A DNA stretch of 64,000 nt, taken from the NCBI RefSeq assembly GCF_003144535.1, contig NZ_PHFJ01000003.1:248001-312000 (forward strand). The letters run 5' to 3'. Position 1 is the stretch's first letter. Each line of letters begins with the position of its first letter. The notes under the pieces were generated by a model. The model did no database searches. It had not been told where the DNA came from and saw only the letters and a list, made by a program, of their open reading frames with translations. Shown piece by piece: positions 38,648-49,785 of the stretch. This DNA comes from Proteus penneri. GTDB lineage: Bacteria; Pseudomonadota; Gammaproteobacteria; Enterobacterales; Enterobacteriaceae. Both the position numbers and the translations under genes were made by a program.

Positions 38648-39769
38648 ATGGACTATAAACTTAATTTAGATTGGCAATCATTCCTCGAAAGCCATTGGCA
38701 AAAACGCCCTTTATTAATTAAAAACGGCTTCTCTCGTTTTGTTGATCCTTTATCTCCTGATGAACTTGCTGGTCTTGCAATGGAAGATGAAGTAGATAGC
38801 CGTCTTGTTAGTTGTCAAGACGGACAGTGGGGAGTCAAACACGGGCCTTTTGAGCACTTTGAAGGACTTGGTGATAAAGATTGGTCTTTACTTGTACAAG
38901 CCGTCGATCACTGGCATTTTCCTAGTGCGGCATTAATGAAACCATTTCGTGTGTTACCCGATTGGCGCATTGATGATTTAATGATCTCTTATTCTGTTCC
39001 TGGGGGTGGTGTTGGCCCACATCTTGATCAATATGATGTCTTTATCATTCAGGGACAAGGCCGTCGCCGTTGGCGGGTGGGTGAAAAATTCCCAATGAAA
39101 CAACATTGCCCTCACCCGGATCTACTTCAAGTAGATCCTTTTGAAGCAATTATTGATGAAGAATTAGAGCCGGGAGATATTCTTTATATCCCACCTGGAT
39201 TCCCGCATGAAGGCTATGCGATTGAAGAGTCACTAAACTACTCTGTTGGTTTCAGATCGCCTAATGCTCGTGAACTTTTCAGTGGGTTCGCTGACTATAT
39301 ATTAGCAAATGATTTAGGTAGCTATCGTTATAGCGATCCTGATCTAACACAGCGTGAAAACCCAGCATTAGTGCAACACCAAGAGTTAAATAAACTTCAT
39401 GCCATGATGGAGGATTTACTTGCTCAACCAGAAGTATTCCGGCATTGGTTTGGTGAATTTATTTCTCAATCTCGTCATGAGCTTGATCTCGCGGTTCCAG
39501 AACCTTTATATGAAAATGCGGAAATTCATGATCTGCTGCAACAAGGCGAGCAACTTCATCGTTTAAATGGTCTTCGTGCACTACGTGTTGGCGATAATTG
39601 TTTCGTAAATGGTGAATTGATGGATACTGATCATATAGAAGCTGTGGATGCGCTTTGCCAATATGATTATATTGATAAACAACACTTAGGTGATGCGTTA
39701 GCTGATCCGAAATTTGTGCGTTTATTAACACACTTAGTTAACCAAGGTTATTGGTATTTTGAAGATTAA
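38648..39769 (+). CDS. roxA: 50S L16 arginine hydroxylase (JmjC)
   Basis: A 373-residue 2-oxoglutarate/Fe(II) oxygenase (YcfD) that hydroxylates an arginine of ribosomal protein L16. The iron ligands are in HLDQYDVF (HxD) and a later histidine in PPGFPHEGYAIE. The N-terminus has the cupin start (WQSFLESHWQKRPLLIKNGF). Length equals E. coli. It stands alone, with its own terminator. Confidence 0.96.
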   Translation: MDYKLNLDWQSFLESHWQKRPLLIKNGFSRFVDPLSPDELAGLAMEDEVDSRLVSCQDGQWGVKHGPFEHFEGLGDKDWSLLVQAVDHWHFPSAALMKPFRVLPDWRIDDLMISYSVPGGGVGPHLDQYDVFIIQGQGRRRWRVGEKFPMKQHCPHPDLLQVDPFEAIIDEELEPGDILYIPPGFPHEGYAIEESLNYSVGFRSPNARELFSGFADYILANDLGSYRYSDPDLTQRENPALVQHQELNKLHAMMEDLLAQPEVFRHWFGEFISQSRHELDLAVPEPLYENAEIHDLLQQGEQLHRLNGLRALRVGDNCFVNGELMDTDHIEAVDALCQYDYIDKQHLGDALADPKFVRLLTHLVNQGYWYFED

Positions 39770-39797
39770 TTATCACTAATTTTCAACTATAAGTTAT

Positions 39798-39828
39798 AAA
39801 GCCCTGTCATATTATTGCAGGGCTTTTT
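39798..39828 (+). terminator. roxA terminator
   Basis: AAAGCCCTG and CAGGGCTTT form a perfect nine-base stem, ending in five T. Confidence 0.92.
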
Positions 39829-39866
39829 ATCATTAGCTATTTAATAAATATATTATATTTAAAAAT

Positions 39867-40145
39867 CTAACGAATTAAATAATTTATTGATTCTTTTAAA
39901 AGTACTCTCGTATTATGAAAGAAAAAAGGAATAACAACAAAAAAAGTACTTTGTAAGAAAAAAAGCAATAATGTATGTTTGCTATTTGTTGCATACAGAG
40001 AAAAGGAGATAAAATAAGTTATCAAAAAATAGCTTAAAATAATAAAAAATGATTGCTGCTCAGATTTTTTAATTATTTTCTCTTTATGAAAGCTTAGTTG
40101 CTCTTCTATTACAGGTTTTAATGATCTTCCTGTCATGTTTTCCAT
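39867..40145 (-). CDS. Small two-TM membrane protein of unknown function (92 aa)
   Basis: A short polar N-terminus is followed by two hydrophobic segments (SFFIILSYFLITYFISFSLY and TLLLFFLQSTFFVVIPFFF), then a basic tail. AAGGA stands before the ATG at 40145. I do not recognise it. It lies between two convergently ending genes and is AT-rich, so it may be a lineage-specific gene or a chance frame; the ribosome-binding site and membrane pattern favour a real gene. Confidence 0.5.
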   Translation of the reverse strand: MENMTGRSLKPVIEEQLSFHKEKIIKKSEQQSFFIILSYFLITYFISFSLYATNSKHTLLLFFLQSTFFVVIPFFFHNTRVLLKESINYLIR

Positions 40146-40571
40146 TCAATATCCTTATATTGCATTCAGTTTTCTGTAATTATAAGATAAATTTATTGAA
40201 CCCAATTTAGCAAAGAGTGATGACTATTGTGCCTATATTAAAAGTTTAATAGTAAATAATATGTAAGCCCATTATTATAAAATTATTCTATTTTTAATTA
40301 AGTAAACATCCCTATTAATACCCTATCAATACCTTGCTGTTTCTCCTATTTTACCTAGGAGAAAATTAGATTTTACTTCTTTTTTCAACAATAAAATCGT
40401 CTATAAAAATTTATTGTGTTAATCATTACTTTTATTTTACTGACCATGATATTTGCAGAAATAATAAAATAACAAATATGAAAACACCACCAGCACAAAC
40501 AGATATCAGTTTATATTAAATAAAGCGAGAAAAAATGAAATCATTAACTACTTAGTAGAATTAAACTGGTT
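40146..40571. other. Non-coding gap between the small membrane gene and the pepT terminator
   Basis: Very AT-rich with stops in all frames. I see no gene or RNA. The inverted pair TACCTAGG / CCTAGGA near 40353-40362 is only a short palindrome. Confidence 0.5.
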
Positions 40572-40604
40572 AAAAAAATAATAGCCGAAATATCGGCTAT
40601 TATT
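40572..40604 (-). terminator. pepT terminator
   Basis: AATAATAGCCGA and TCGGCTATTATT form a perfect twelve-base stem with a 4-nt loop and run into T on the minus strand, 26 nt after the pepT stop. Confidence 0.92.
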
Positions 40605-40629
40605 TTTACTTTCAAGGTTCAATTAGTGA

Positions 40630-41874
40630 TTAGCTAATCACGTTAGCTTTCTCTCTTTCAGCTGTAATTTCAGCGATACGCATAATTACACTCACCGCCG
40701 CTTCCATACCTTCTAAAGAGATAAATTCGTGCTTACCATGGAAATTATAACCACCAGTAAAAATATTAGGGCAAGGTAATCCACGATAAGAAAGCTGAGC
40801 ACCATCTGTACCACCACGAATAGGCTTGATATTAGGCTCAATATCACAATCAATCATTGCTTGTTTTGCTATTTCAATAATGTGCGGGAATTGAACAACT
40901 TTATCATGCATATTGTAATAACTATCATCAATAGTCAGTTCAATATAACAATCTGGATGTAAGCCTTTACCTACTTTTTCTGCAATCGCAATCATATTCT
41001 GTTTGCGTTTTTCAAATAAGTTACGATTAAAATCACGGATAATATAATGCATTTCCGCCCTTTCTACCGTGCCTTTAATACTTTGCAGATGGTAGAAACC
41101 TTCATAACCATCGGTATTTTCTGGTGTTTCTTCAATAGGTAACTCTTGATGAATGCGCGTTGCTAATCCTAATGCGTTTACCATCACCCCTTTTGCACTA
41201 CCAGGGTGAACATTGTTACCAACAATTTTGATATTCACTGATGCTGCGTTGAAGTTTTCATATTCCAATTCGCCAACACCACCACCATCAACGGTATAAG
41301 CCCAACTTGCACCGAATGCATTTAAATCGACATAATGCGCACCACGACCAATTTCTTCGTCAGGTGTGAACGCAATACGAATATCACCATGAGGTCGATT
41401 GGTTTCTTTTAAACGTACCATGGCGGTAATAATTTCAGCAATGCCTGCTTTATCATCAGCACCTAATAAGGTTTTACCGTCTGTGGTAATTAATGTTTTA
41501 CCAATCATGGAGTGTAAGATTGGAAACATAACTGGTGATAACACTTCATCACCAATACCCAATGCAATATCACCGCCACGATAATCTTCAAGCACTTGTG
41601 GTTTGACATGCTTACCAGAAAAATCCGGCGCTGTATCAAGATGCGAAATAAAACCAATCACAGGCACTGGCCAAGAGACATTGGATGGTAAACTTGCCAT
41701 CACACATCCCTTGTCACTGAGCGTTACATCGGAAAAACCCAGTTTTTTTAATTCGTGAGTCAATGCCTTGGCAAGTTTTAATTGTCCATCACTGCTTGGT
41801 GACATTTTTGAAGATGGTTTTGATTGTGTATCAAAATTAATATATTCAAAAAAACGTTCTAATAATTTATCCAT
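40630..41874 (-). CDS. pepT: Peptidase T (tripeptidase)
   Basis: A 414-residue zinc aminotripeptidase of the M20 family. Zinc ligands are visible in [28 protein letters not shown] and a C-terminal [10 protein letters not shown]. It removes the N-terminal residue from tripeptides in the cytoplasm. Slightly longer than E. coli PepT (408). It follows cobB by 52 nt; no FNR-like site was seen just upstream, although Salmonella pepT is FNR-controlled. Confidence 0.97.
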   Translation of the reverse strand: MDKLLERFFEYINFDTQSKPSSKMSPSSDGQLKLAKALTHELKKLGFSDVTLSDKGCVMASLPSNVSWPVPVIGFISHLDTAPDFSGKHVKPQVLEDYRGGDIALGIGDEVLSPVMFPILHSMIGKTLITTDGKTLLGADDKAGIAEIITAMVRLKETNRPHGDIRIAFTPDEEIGRGAHYVDLNAFGASWAYTVDGGGVGELEYENFNAASVNIKIVGNNVHPGSAKGVMVNALGLATRIHQELPIEETPENTDGYEGFYHLQSIKGTVERAEMHYIIRDFNRNLFEKRKQNMIAIAEKVGKGLHPDCYIELTIDDSYYNMHDKVVQFPHIIEIAKQAMIDCDIEPNIKPIRGGTDGAQLSYRGLPCPNIFTGGYNFHGKHEFISLEGMEAAVSVIMRIAEITAEREKANVIS

Positions 41875-41926
41875 TTTGCCCCCTAAGATCTCTCTAAGAA
41901 CAATAATAGGGAACTCTATAAAATAA

Positions 41927-42784
41927 TTATTGCGTCAAATCAGCTTTAGGATCATTAATTAATTCAAACAATTTATGAACATATTCATCAACTATCTGAC
42001 TTGCTTGACCATAATGTTTCTCTTCAAACTGGCTTTCAACCAAACTGGGTTCAAGATTTAACTCAACGGTATGAGCACCTGTTAATCGAGCTTCATGGAC
42101 AAAACCCGCAGCAGGGTAGACATTTCCAGATGTACCGATAGAGATAAAAATATCAGCCTCAGCCAAGGCGCGATAAATCTCTTCCATACCAATGGGCATT
42201 TCACCAAACCAGACAATATGTGGTCGTAGTGGCGATGGGAATTGGCAACAATGACAGCGATCGGTTGTTTCTAAGTCCCCTTTCCATTCAAAAACTTGGC
42301 GAGATTGTGGGCAACGTACTTTTAGCAATTCACCATGCATATGCAAAATATGTTTACTACCTGCTTTTTCATGTAAATTATCAATATTTTGCGTTACAAG
42401 AAGGAAGTTATCTTTACCTAAGCGCTGCTCAAGTTTCGCTAATGCATAATGCGCTTCATTCGGTTGAATAGAGGGATGTTGCAATTGACGACGGCGTTCA
42501 TTATAAAACTGCTGAACCAATTGTGGGTTGCGTTGATAACCTTCAGGTGTAGCAACATCTTCAACACGATGTTCTTCCCACAATCCATCTTCTGATCGGA
42601 ATGTTTTAATTCCTGATTCAGCCGAAATGCCAGCCCCTGTTAATACGACAACTTTGGGTAAATTCATTTCATGTTCCGTTTTATGGGTTAGATGAAAATA
42701 ACGACAACGTGAATGTTGTCTGCGTAAACTTTTGATCTTACGAAACTTCCTAAGCCGACGATGACGAAGTTTAAGTTTCATCAT
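41927..42784 (-). CDS. cobB: NAD-dependent protein deacylase CobB, long form
   Basis: A class III sirtuin that removes acetyl and succinyl groups from lysines. The NAD-binding site is in [18 protein letters not shown], the catalytic stretch in VTQNIDNLH and HMHGE, and zinc cysteines in VRCPQS and DRCHCC. The start at 42784 gives a 39-residue, very basic N-terminal extension ([18 protein letters not shown]) like the E. coli long isoform. The internal ATG at 42667 ([13 protein letters not shown]) would give the short isoform, so both may be made. Confidence 0.95.
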   Translation of the reverse strand: MMKLKLRHRRLRKFRKIKSLRRQHSRCRYFHLTHKTEHEMNLPKVVVLTGAGISAESGIKTFRSEDGLWEEHRVEDVATPEGYQRNPQLVQQFYNERRRQLQHPSIQPNEAHYALAKLEQRLGKDNFLLVTQNIDNLHEKAGSKHILHMHGELLKVRCPQSRQVFEWKGDLETTDRCHCCQFPSPLRPHIVWFGEMPIGMEEIYRALAEADIFISIGTSGNVYPAAGFVHEARLTGAHTVELNLEPSLVESQFEEKHYGQASQIVDEYVHKLFELINDPKADLTQ

Positions 42785-42872
42785 GACAATCCTTGGTTTT
42801 CAAATTTAAATAGCGCGTTTCTTATCTTTACTAGTTTAAGCGTTTTTTCTTCTTTGTCTGTCAATAATAACC

Positions 42873-44120
42873 TTATTGTCCACTTAAAATTCTAGCAGGA
42901 TCTAGTTTAGTCGCTCGACGTGCAGGATACCAACTTGCAACTAGGCTTAAAATTACAGTGGTAATAAATACAGAGAAAACGTCAATTAAATGAACTTCTG
43001 AAGGTAAAAAATCGACGAAATAAACATCACCAGACAACACACTATGTCCCGTTAATGATTCAATAACAGACACTAATGGTGTTAAATTATAAGCAATCAA
43101 TACACCCAATATCACACCAGCAACACAGCCAATCATGCCTGATAATAAGCCGTACCATAAAAAGATATTACGAATATGACTATCTCGTGCGCCTAATGTT
43201 CGTAAGATAGCAATATCACTACTTTTATCTCTTACTGCCATAATCAGCGTTGAGACAATATTAAAACAAGCGACACCAATCACTAGGATCATCGATAAAT
43301 ACATAATGCTACGGATCATTTGAATATCACTATACATATAGCCATAATCGCTTATCCAACTTTTGGCATAAACATATTCTTTGCTGTTTAAACCGGCATC
43401 ATGAATAATTTCATTCGCGAAAAAAGGATCTACCGTTTTCACTTCAATCCCAGTTATTCCTTGTCCATAATCCATATATTGTTGAGCATCGGCTAAAGGA
43501 ATTAACGCTAATTGATGATCAAGCATACCACTAAGTTTAAAAATACCACTTACTTGTAAGCGAATACGCTTAGGCTGTAAAAGCTTAGTTGGATCATCAT
43601 TATTAGGAATTAATACGGTGAGCCAATCACCTTGTTTAATTTTCAATGCGTCTGCAACACCTTGCCCAATAATAATTTGTTGCTTACCCGCCCGAAAATC
43701 TTGCCATGCATTATTTTGTACATAGCGAGGTAATAAGCTGATATCACTCTGTTTTTCAGGTGATACACCCATAACTTGCACTGCTTTTAGTTCAGTTCCT
43801 TTCTCTAACAATCCTGTTAATAAGATATATGGCGCAGCAGCGACAACACCTTGGGTATTTTCAATACGAGGTAATGCTGATTGCCATTGTACAAATGGCT
43901 GTTCTACTGAATAAATTTGTCCGTGAGGCACCACTGATAAAATGCGATTTTTTAATTCACGTTCAAACCCATTCATGGCACTTAGACCAATAATCAAGAC
44001 AGCAACACCAAGCATAATGCCCAGTGTTGAAATAACTGAAATTAAAGAAACCATTCCCGCACGTTTTCGCCCTCTTGAAAAACGTAAAGCGGTCACTAAT
44101 GCAAGTGGCAATTGTGCCAT
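42873..44120 (-). CDS. lolE: Lipoprotein-releasing ABC transporter permease LolE
   Basis: A 415-residue inner-membrane subunit with four TM segments: one N-terminal ([21 protein letters not shown]) and three C-terminal after a large periplasmic domain. With LolC and two LolD it releases outer-membrane lipoproteins to LolA. It shares the [15 protein letters not shown] motif with LolC but has the LolE-type start ([20 protein letters not shown]). It follows lolD with a one-base overlap. Confidence 0.96.
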   Translation of the reverse strand: MAQLPLALVTALRFSRGRKRAGMVSLISVISTLGIMLGVAVLIIGLSAMNGFERELKNRILSVVPHGQIYSVEQPFVQWQSALPRIENTQGVVAAAPYILLTGLLEKGTELKAVQVMGVSPEKQSDISLLPRYVQNNAWQDFRAGKQQIIIGQGVADALKIKQGDWLTVLIPNNDDPTKLLQPKRIRLQVSGIFKLSGMLDHQLALIPLADAQQYMDYGQGITGIEVKTVDPFFANEIIHDAGLNSKEYVYAKSWISDYGYMYSDIQMIRSIMYLSMILVIGVACFNIVSTLIMAVRDKSSDIAILRTLGARDSHIRNIFLWYGLLSGMIGCVAGVILGVLIAYNLTPLVSVIESLTGHSVLSGDVYFVDFLPSEVHLIDVFSVFITTVILSLVASWYPARRATKLDPARILSGQ

Positions 44121-44878
44121 TATTTCACTCCTGAAATTGCGTTTTGTGACTGTAGTTGACCATCTTTCATTTCAAGTTGGCGCTGAAAACGAGCAGCCAA
44201 TGACAAATCATGCGTCACCACTAGAAAAGCAGTTTGTTTTTCTTTGTTTAACTTAATCAACAATTCGAAAATCCCTTCAGCATTTTTCTGATCAAGATTA
44301 CCTGTTGGCTCATCAGCAAGGACTAATGAAGGATCGTTCACTAATGCTCTCGCAATCGCAACACGTTGTCTCTCACCACCAGAAAGCTCTGAAGGACGAT
44401 GATGAGCGCGATCTTTTAACCCCACCGCTTCAAGTAAAGACATCGCTTTTTCTTTCGCCTTTACAACACTAGCCCCACCAATCATCAGCGGCATAGCCAC
44501 ATTTTCAAGTGCTGTAAAATCAGGTAATAGATGGTGAAATTGATAGATAAATCCCAATTGGCTATTACGTAAATCAGCCTTTTCAGACGAAGATAACTTA
44601 TTAAGTGATTGCCCTTTAAAAAAGACTTCGCCTGATGTTGGAGAATCCAATCCCCCCAGTAAATGTAATAAAGTACTTTTTCCTGAGCCGGAACTGCCTA
44701 CTATGGCAAGAAAATCCCCCTTATCCATTTTAAAAGAGACGGATTTCAGCACTTGAGTAGAAATCGAACCATCTTGGTATTGTTTACATAGGGCGTGGCA
44801 ATCCAATAAACCCTCTTTGTTAATTTGCATTTGTTTTTCTGATGCCATTGATTGTTTATTCAAAGAAGAATTACTCAT
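44120..44878 (-). CDS. lolD: Lipoprotein-releasing ABC transporter ATPase LolD
   Basis: A 252-residue ABC ATPase: Walker [11 protein letters not shown]-loop [22 protein letters not shown] (the LolD signature), ABC motif [15 protein letters not shown], Walker [13 protein letters not shown]. The ATG at 44878 overlaps the lolC stop. It is about 20 residues longer at the N-terminus than E. coli LolD (233), so a later ATG (near MQINKEG) could be the true start. Confidence 0.96.
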   Translation of the reverse strand: MSNSSLNKQSMASEKQMQINKEGLLDCHALCKQYQDGSISTQVLKSVSFKMDKGDFLAIVGSSGSGKSTLLHLLGGLDSPTSGEVFFKGQSLNKLSSSEKADLRNSQLGFIYQFHHLLPDFTALENVAMPLMIGGASVVKAKEKAMSLLEAVGLKDRAHHRPSELSGGERQRVAIARALVNDPSLVLADEPTGNLDQKNAEGIFELLIKLNKEKQTAFLVVTHDLSLAARFQRQLEMKDGQLQSQNAISGVK

Positions 44879-46073
44879 AACGTAGCGCCTCTGCTGGCTG
44901 AATAGCCGCGGCCCGCCAAGACGGGTATAAAGTGGATAAAAGTGAAATGACAATAGCGGAGAAACCGATCATAAAGACGCGTCCCCAATCAAGTGTTGCA
45001 GGCAATTCCACACCTTGAGGAATAAGTCCTACCGCTGGCATGATGACGTTTAATTGACTTGAGAGTAATGCCCCCAACAGACCACCAGCAACAGCACCTA
45101 AAATACCTGCACCAGCACCTTGTAGCATAAAGATGGACATAATCTGAGAGCGTTTTAAACCCATAGTTTGCAAAATAGCAACTTCACCTTGTTTTTCCAT
45201 CACCAACAAAGAAAGTGAGGTAATGATATTAAAAGCCGCCACAGCTATAATTAAGCTTAATAATAATCCCATCATATTTTTTTCCATTTTAACAGCCTGG
45301 AAAAATTCACCTTTACGTTCGCGCCAATCTCTCCAACTAAGATTTTTATCTAAAGATTGTGCACTGTATTTTTCAATATTGAGAGGATCAGTAAAGAAAA
45401 GACGCCATCCTGTAATATTACCCGGCTGATAACGCATTAAACGTGCTGCATCTTGCTGATTAACTAAAATTTGTGAGGCATCTGCATCGCCACCACTTTG
45501 GAAAATACCTTTAACGGTAAATAAGCGTTGGCTAGGTAATCTTCCCATTGGTGTTAATTGGCTTACACTTGGCACAATAAGGCGAATGTTATCCCCCTCT
45601 TTTACTTTTAACTGTTTAGCAAGGCCACTTCCTAAGATCACGCCATAGTCACCTGCTTTCAGCATAGAAAAATCGCCATAACGAATATATTTCGTTAAAG
45701 GCTCATCTTGCTCTTTTTCTATACCTAGCATGACACCAACGCTGATATTGTCTTTACTCTGTAAAACAACATCGCCTTCTACTAAAGGGGTAACGTTTAT
45801 GATACCTTCACGCGTCAGTAATCTTTCAGCTATATTTGAATCTCGGGGTAATTGTCCGTTAGGTGATGTCACGATTGCTTGTGGAATATAAGCAAGAATG
45901 CTTTCTTGCAATGAACGTTCGAAACCATTCATGACAGAAGTTACTGTGATCAGTGCAGCTACACCTAACATAATCCCTAAAGCGGATAGCCATGAGACGA
46001 AGCGACCGAATTTATCGACCGCACGACCCCGCATATAACGGAGCCCTATATAAAATGAGACAGAATTGTACAT
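44871..46073 (-). CDS. lolC: Lipoprotein-releasing ABC transporter permease LolC
   Basis: A 400-residue permease with the LolC start ([24 protein letters not shown]). Four TM segments with a large periplasmic domain; in E. coli the LolC periplasmic 'hook' binds Lol[16 protein letters not shown] is the conserved loop. First gene of lolC-D-E, divergent from mfd across a 190-nt gap that should hold both promoters. Confidence 0.96.
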   Translation of the reverse strand: MYNSVSFYIGLRYMRGRAVDKFGRFVSWLSALGIMLGVAALITVTSVMNGFERSLQESILAYIPQAIVTSPNGQLPRDSNIAERLLTREGIINVTPLVEGDVVLQSKDNISVGVMLGIEKEQDEPLTKYIRYGDFSMLKAGDYGVILGSGLAKQLKVKEGDNIRLIVPSVSQLTPMGRLPSQRLFTVKGIFQSGGDADASQILVNQQDAARLMRYQPGNITGWRLFFTDPLNIEKYSAQSLDKNLSWRDWRERKGEFFQAVKMEKNMMGLLLSLIIAVAAFNIITSLSLLVMEKQGEVAILQTMGLKRSQIMSIFMLQGAGAGILGAVAGGLLGALLSSQLNVIMPAVGLIPQGVELPATLDWGRVFMIGFSAIVISLLSTLYPSWRAAAIQPAEALRYE

Positions 46074-46266
46074 GAAATCTGTGCTGTTCCTGTTGCTAAT
46101 GCGAAGTGTTCAGGGATAATAAAGGGTAGTCTTACTGAATGGAACCACTCTATTCCCAAACTGTGGTTTTTCTTTTATCTTAACCTGCCCGCCAGTTTAA
46201 GCTTTAGCCATTAAGCTAAAGATGTGTTGGGAGTTAACTACAACAAAGAGTTCACATTACACGCTT

Positions 46267-49200
46267 ATGTCCTCAGAATATCGTTATCAACTTCCTATAA
46301 AACAAGGGGATACTCGTCAGCTAGGTCAACTGACTGGTGCCGCTTGCGCTCTAGAATGTGCAGAGATCATCAAACGTCACTCTGGATTAGTCGTTCTTGT
46401 TACTCGTGATATGCAAAATGCATTGCGTTTACAAGATGAAATCCGTCAGTTTTGTGATTTTCCAGTAGAGACATTATCGGATTGGGAAACGCTGCCATAC
46501 GACAGTTTTTCACCTCACCAAGAAATTATCTCAAACCGCCTTTCTACGCTATACCGTATTCCATCACTTCTCAAGGGAATTTTAATCTTACCCGTCAATA
46601 CGTTAATGCAGAAAGTCTGCCCTACGGATTATCTCGCAAGTCATGCGTTGATAATGCAAAAAGGAGAGATACTTTCTCGTGATAATTTACGTAAAACATT
46701 AGATGAAGCAGGATATCGCCATGTAGAGCAAGTATTAGAACACGGTGAATATGCAACACGCGGTGCATTATTAGACTTATTTCCTATGGGAAGTGAATTT
46801 CCTTATCGTATTGATTTTTTCGATGACGAAATAGATAGCCTGCGCACTTTTGATGTCGATACACAGCGGACATTAGCAGAAGTTGATCAAATTAATTTAC
46901 TGCCTGCCCATGAATTCCCAACAGATGCAAATGCGATAGAACTTTTCCGTAGCCAATGGCGTGAACGATTTGATGTAAGACGTGATCCTGAACATATTTA
47001 TCAGCAAGTCAGTAAACACATATTGCCAACGGGAATTGAATATTGGCAATCGCTGTTTTTTGAACAGCCTTTATCTAACTTATTTGCTTATTTCCCTAAA
47101 AACACATTGATAGTGACGCAAGATCTACAAGATTTTGCAGAAAAGTTTTGGCAAGACATCAACCAGCGTTTTGAAAGCCGTCGCGTTGATCCTATGCGAC
47201 CGCTGTTACCGCCTGATGATATTTGGCTCAGTGTTGATAAATTTAATAAAGAACTTAAACAGTGGCCACGAATTCAACTTAAAACAGAAACATTGCCAGA
47301 AAAAGCAGGACAAACTAATTTAGGTTATCAACCACTTCCTGATTTATCGATCAACGCGCAAAGCAAATCCCCTTTAGACAATCTACGTCGATTCCAAGAA
47401 CAATTTTCTGGCAGTATTATTTTCTCTGTTGAAAGTGAAGGACGACGCGAAACCGTACAAGAACTGTTATCACGGATAAAAATTGCCCCTAAACAGATCA
47501 TTGAGTTATCAGATGCCCAAGAAAAAGGAGCCTATTTTATTATTGGTGCAGCTGAGCACGGTTTTATTGATAGTCATCGTCAATTAGCTATGATCTGTGA
47601 AAGCGATATGTTAGGCGAGCGAATTAATCGTCGTCGTCAAGACAATCGCCGAACAATTAATACTGATACCTTAATTCGCAACCTTGCTGAATTAAGCATA
47701 GGTCAACCGGTTGTTCATCTTCAGCATGGTGTTGGTCGCTATCAAGGCATGACAACACTAGAAGCCGGTGGCGTTAAAGCTGAATACTTGATGTTAAGTT
47801 ACGCAGGTAATGACAAGCTTTATGTCCCTGTTTCATCCTTGCATTTAATCAGTCGTTATTCTGGTGGCGCAGATGAAAATGCGCCACTACACAAATTGGG
47901 TGGCGATGCATGGGTAAGAGCGCGCCAAAAAGCCGCTGAAAAAGTGCGTGATGTCGCAGCAGAGTTATTAGATGTTTATGCTCAGCGTGAAGTAAAAACA
48001 GGCTTTGCCTTTAAAATGGATAAAGAGCAGTACCAAACATTCCGCCAAAGCTTTCCTTTTGAAACAACACCTGATCAAGAAATGGCGATCAATGCTGTCC
48101 TTAGCGATATGTGCCAAGCTATTTCAATGGATAGACTCGTCTGTGGCGATGTCGGATTTGGTAAAACAGAAGTGGCAATGCGTGCTGCATTTCTTGCAGT
48201 TAACAACAATAAACAAGTCGCCATTTTAGTGCCGACCACCTTATTGGCTCAGCAACATTTTGATAATTTCCGTGATCGTTTTGCTAATTGGCCCGTTAAC
48301 ATTGAGATGATCTCACGCTTTCGTAGTGCAAAAGAGCAACAGCAAATCACAGAAAAACTGGCTGAAGGAACGATTGATATTGTCATTGGTACACATAAAC
48401 TCCTTCAGCCTAATATTCAATGGAAAGATTTAGGGCTATTAATTGTCGATGAAGAACACCGTTTTGGTGTTCGTCACAAAGAACGAATAAAAGCCATGCG
48501 CGCAAATGTCGATATTTTAACGCTAACAGCAACACCTATTCCTCGTACGTTAAATATGGCAATGAGTGGTATGCGTGATCTTTCTATCATTGCAACACCA
48601 CCAGCACGTCGCTTATCCGTAAAAACCTTTGTACGGGAATATGATGACTTAGTGGTACGTGAAGCTATCTTGCGTGAAACATTGCGTGGCGGACAAGTTT
48701 ATTACTTGTATAACGATGTTGAGAATATCGAAAAAGCCCGAGAGAGATTGGCTGCGCTCGTTCCTGAAGCGCGTATTGGTATTGGTCACGGACAAATGCG
48801 TGAACGAGAACTTGAGCGTGTGATGAATGATTTCCACCATCAACGTTTTAATGTGTTACTTTGCACCACAATTATTGAAACAGGTATCGATATACCCAGC
48901 GCAAACACCATTATTATTGAACGTGCAGATCACTTTGGTTTAGCGCAATTACATCAGTTACGTGGTCGTGTAGGCCGTTCTCATCATCAAGCTTATGCTT
49001 ATTTGTTGACACCACATCCTAAAGCGATGACAAAGGATGCTCATAAGCGTTTAGAAGCGATTGCTTCACTGGAAGATCTAGGTGCAGGTTTTGCATTAGC
49101 AACTCATGATCTAGAAATTCGAGGCGCCGGTGAATTATTAGGTGAAGAACAGAGCGGTCAAATGAATACCGTCGGTTTCTCGCTTTATATGGAATTGCTA

Positions 49201-49716
49201 GAAAGTGCAGTAGAAGCGCTTAAAGAGGGGAGAGAACCATCACTTGAAGATCTCACCAATCAACAAACTGAAATTGAATTAAGAATGCCTGTTTTATTGC
49301 CTGATGATTACATCCCTGATGTAAATGTCAGACTTTCATTCTATAAACGAATTGCCAGTGCGATCAACTTAACAGAGCTTAATGATCTAAGAGCAGAGTT
49401 AATCGATAGATTTGGTAAACTACCTGATGCAGGGCGTTATCTACTACGTAATGCAGCTATTCGCTTAAGTGCAGTGAACTTGGGGATTACTCGAATTGAA
49501 GCCCATGATAAAGGTGGATTTGTTGAGTTTGGTGAAAAGAACAAGGTTGATCCGGGATATTTAATCAGCTTACTTCAAGAGCAACCTGCTATTTTCCGTT
49601 TAGATGGCCCATCAAAACTGAAGTTTATTACAGATTTAACTGAGCGTGAAAAACGACTCACTTTTATTGATGATATGTTAAGTGCATTTAATGAACACAA
49701 AATAACCTCACTTTAG
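46267..49716 (+). CDS. mfd: Transcription-repair coupling factor Mfd
   Basis: An 1149-residue DNA translocase that pushes stalled RNA polymerase off lesions and calls in UvrA. The UvrB-homology region, the RNAP-interaction domain (VVHLQHGVGRYQGM), helicase motifs (GDVGFGKTEVAMRAA, DEEHRFGVRHKE, LTATPIPRTLNMA, GRVGRSHHQAYAYLL) and the C-terminal D7 domain are all intact. The ATG at 46267 aligns with E. coli Mfd; an ATG at 46222 would add 15 unusual residues. Neither start has a strong ribosome-binding site. Confidence 0.97.
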   Translation: MSSEYRYQLPIKQGDTRQLGQLTGAACALECAEIIKRHSGLVVLVTRDMQNALRLQDEIRQFCDFPVETLSDWETLPYDSFSPHQEIISNRLSTLYRIPSLLKGILILPVNTLMQKVCPTDYLASHALIMQKGEILSRDNLRKTLDEAGYRHVEQVLEHGEYATRGALLDLFPMGSEFPYRIDFFDDEIDSLRTFDVDTQRTLAEVDQINLLPAHEFPTDANAIELFRSQWRERFDVRRDPEHIYQQVSKHILPTGIEYWQSLFFEQPLSNLFAYFPKNTLIVTQDLQDFAEKFWQDINQRFESRRVDPMRPLLPPDDIWLSVDKFNKELKQWPRIQLKTETLPEKAGQTNLGYQPLPDLSINAQSKSPLDNLRRFQEQFSGSIIFSVESEGRRETVQELLSRIKIAPKQIIELSDAQEKGAYFIIGAAEHGFIDSHRQLAMICESDMLGERINRRRQDNRRTINTDTLIRNLAELSIGQPVVHLQHGVGRYQGMTTLEAGGVKAEYLMLSYAGNDKLYVPVSSLHLISRYSGGADENAPLHKLGGDAWVRARQKAAEKVRDVAAELLDVYAQREVKTGFAFKMDKEQYQTFRQSFPFETTPDQEMAINAVLSDMCQAISMDRLVCGDVGFGKTEVAMRAAFLAVNNNKQVAILVPTTLLAQQHFDNFRDRFANWPVNIEMISRFRSAKEQQQITEKLAEGTIDIVIGTHKLLQPNIQWKDLGLLIVDEEHRFGVRHKERIKAMRANVDILTLTATPIPRTLNMAMSGMRDLSIIATPPARRLSVKTFVREYDDLVVREAILRETLRGGQVYYLYNDVENIEKARERLAALVPEARIGIGHGQMRERELERVMNDFHHQRFNVLLCTTIIETGIDIPSANTIIIERADHFGLAQLHQLRGRVGRSHHQAYAYLLTPHPKAMTKDAHKRLEAIASLEDLGAGFALATHDLEIRGAGELLGEEQSGQMNTVGFSLYMELLESAVEALKEGREPSLEDLTNQQTEIELRMPVLLPDDYIPDVNVRLSFYKRIASAINLTELNDLRAELIDRFGKLPDAGRYLLRNAAIRLSAVNLGITRIEAHDKGGFVEFGEKNKVDPGYLISLLQEQPAIFRLDGPSKLKFITDLTEREKRLTFIDDMLSAFNEHKITSL

Positions 49717-49732
49717 CGGTTATCGAATCGAC

Positions 49733-49774
49733 AAAAAGGCGTAATTGAAATAATTTCATTACGCCTCTCTTTTA
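49733..49774. terminator. Bidirectional terminator between mfd and the YcfJ-like gene
   Basis: AGGCGTAAT and ATTACGCCT form the outer stem, with GAAA/TTTC pairing inside. A-run on one side and T-rich sequence on the other suit both converging genes. Confidence 0.85.
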
Positions 49775-49785
49775 TATTGTTAGGT

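Noticed and set aside
46222-46266. Upstream ATG of mfd
   Set aside because: It adds residues not found in Mfd proteins and lacks a ribosome-binding site; the ATG at 46267 aligns with E. coli.
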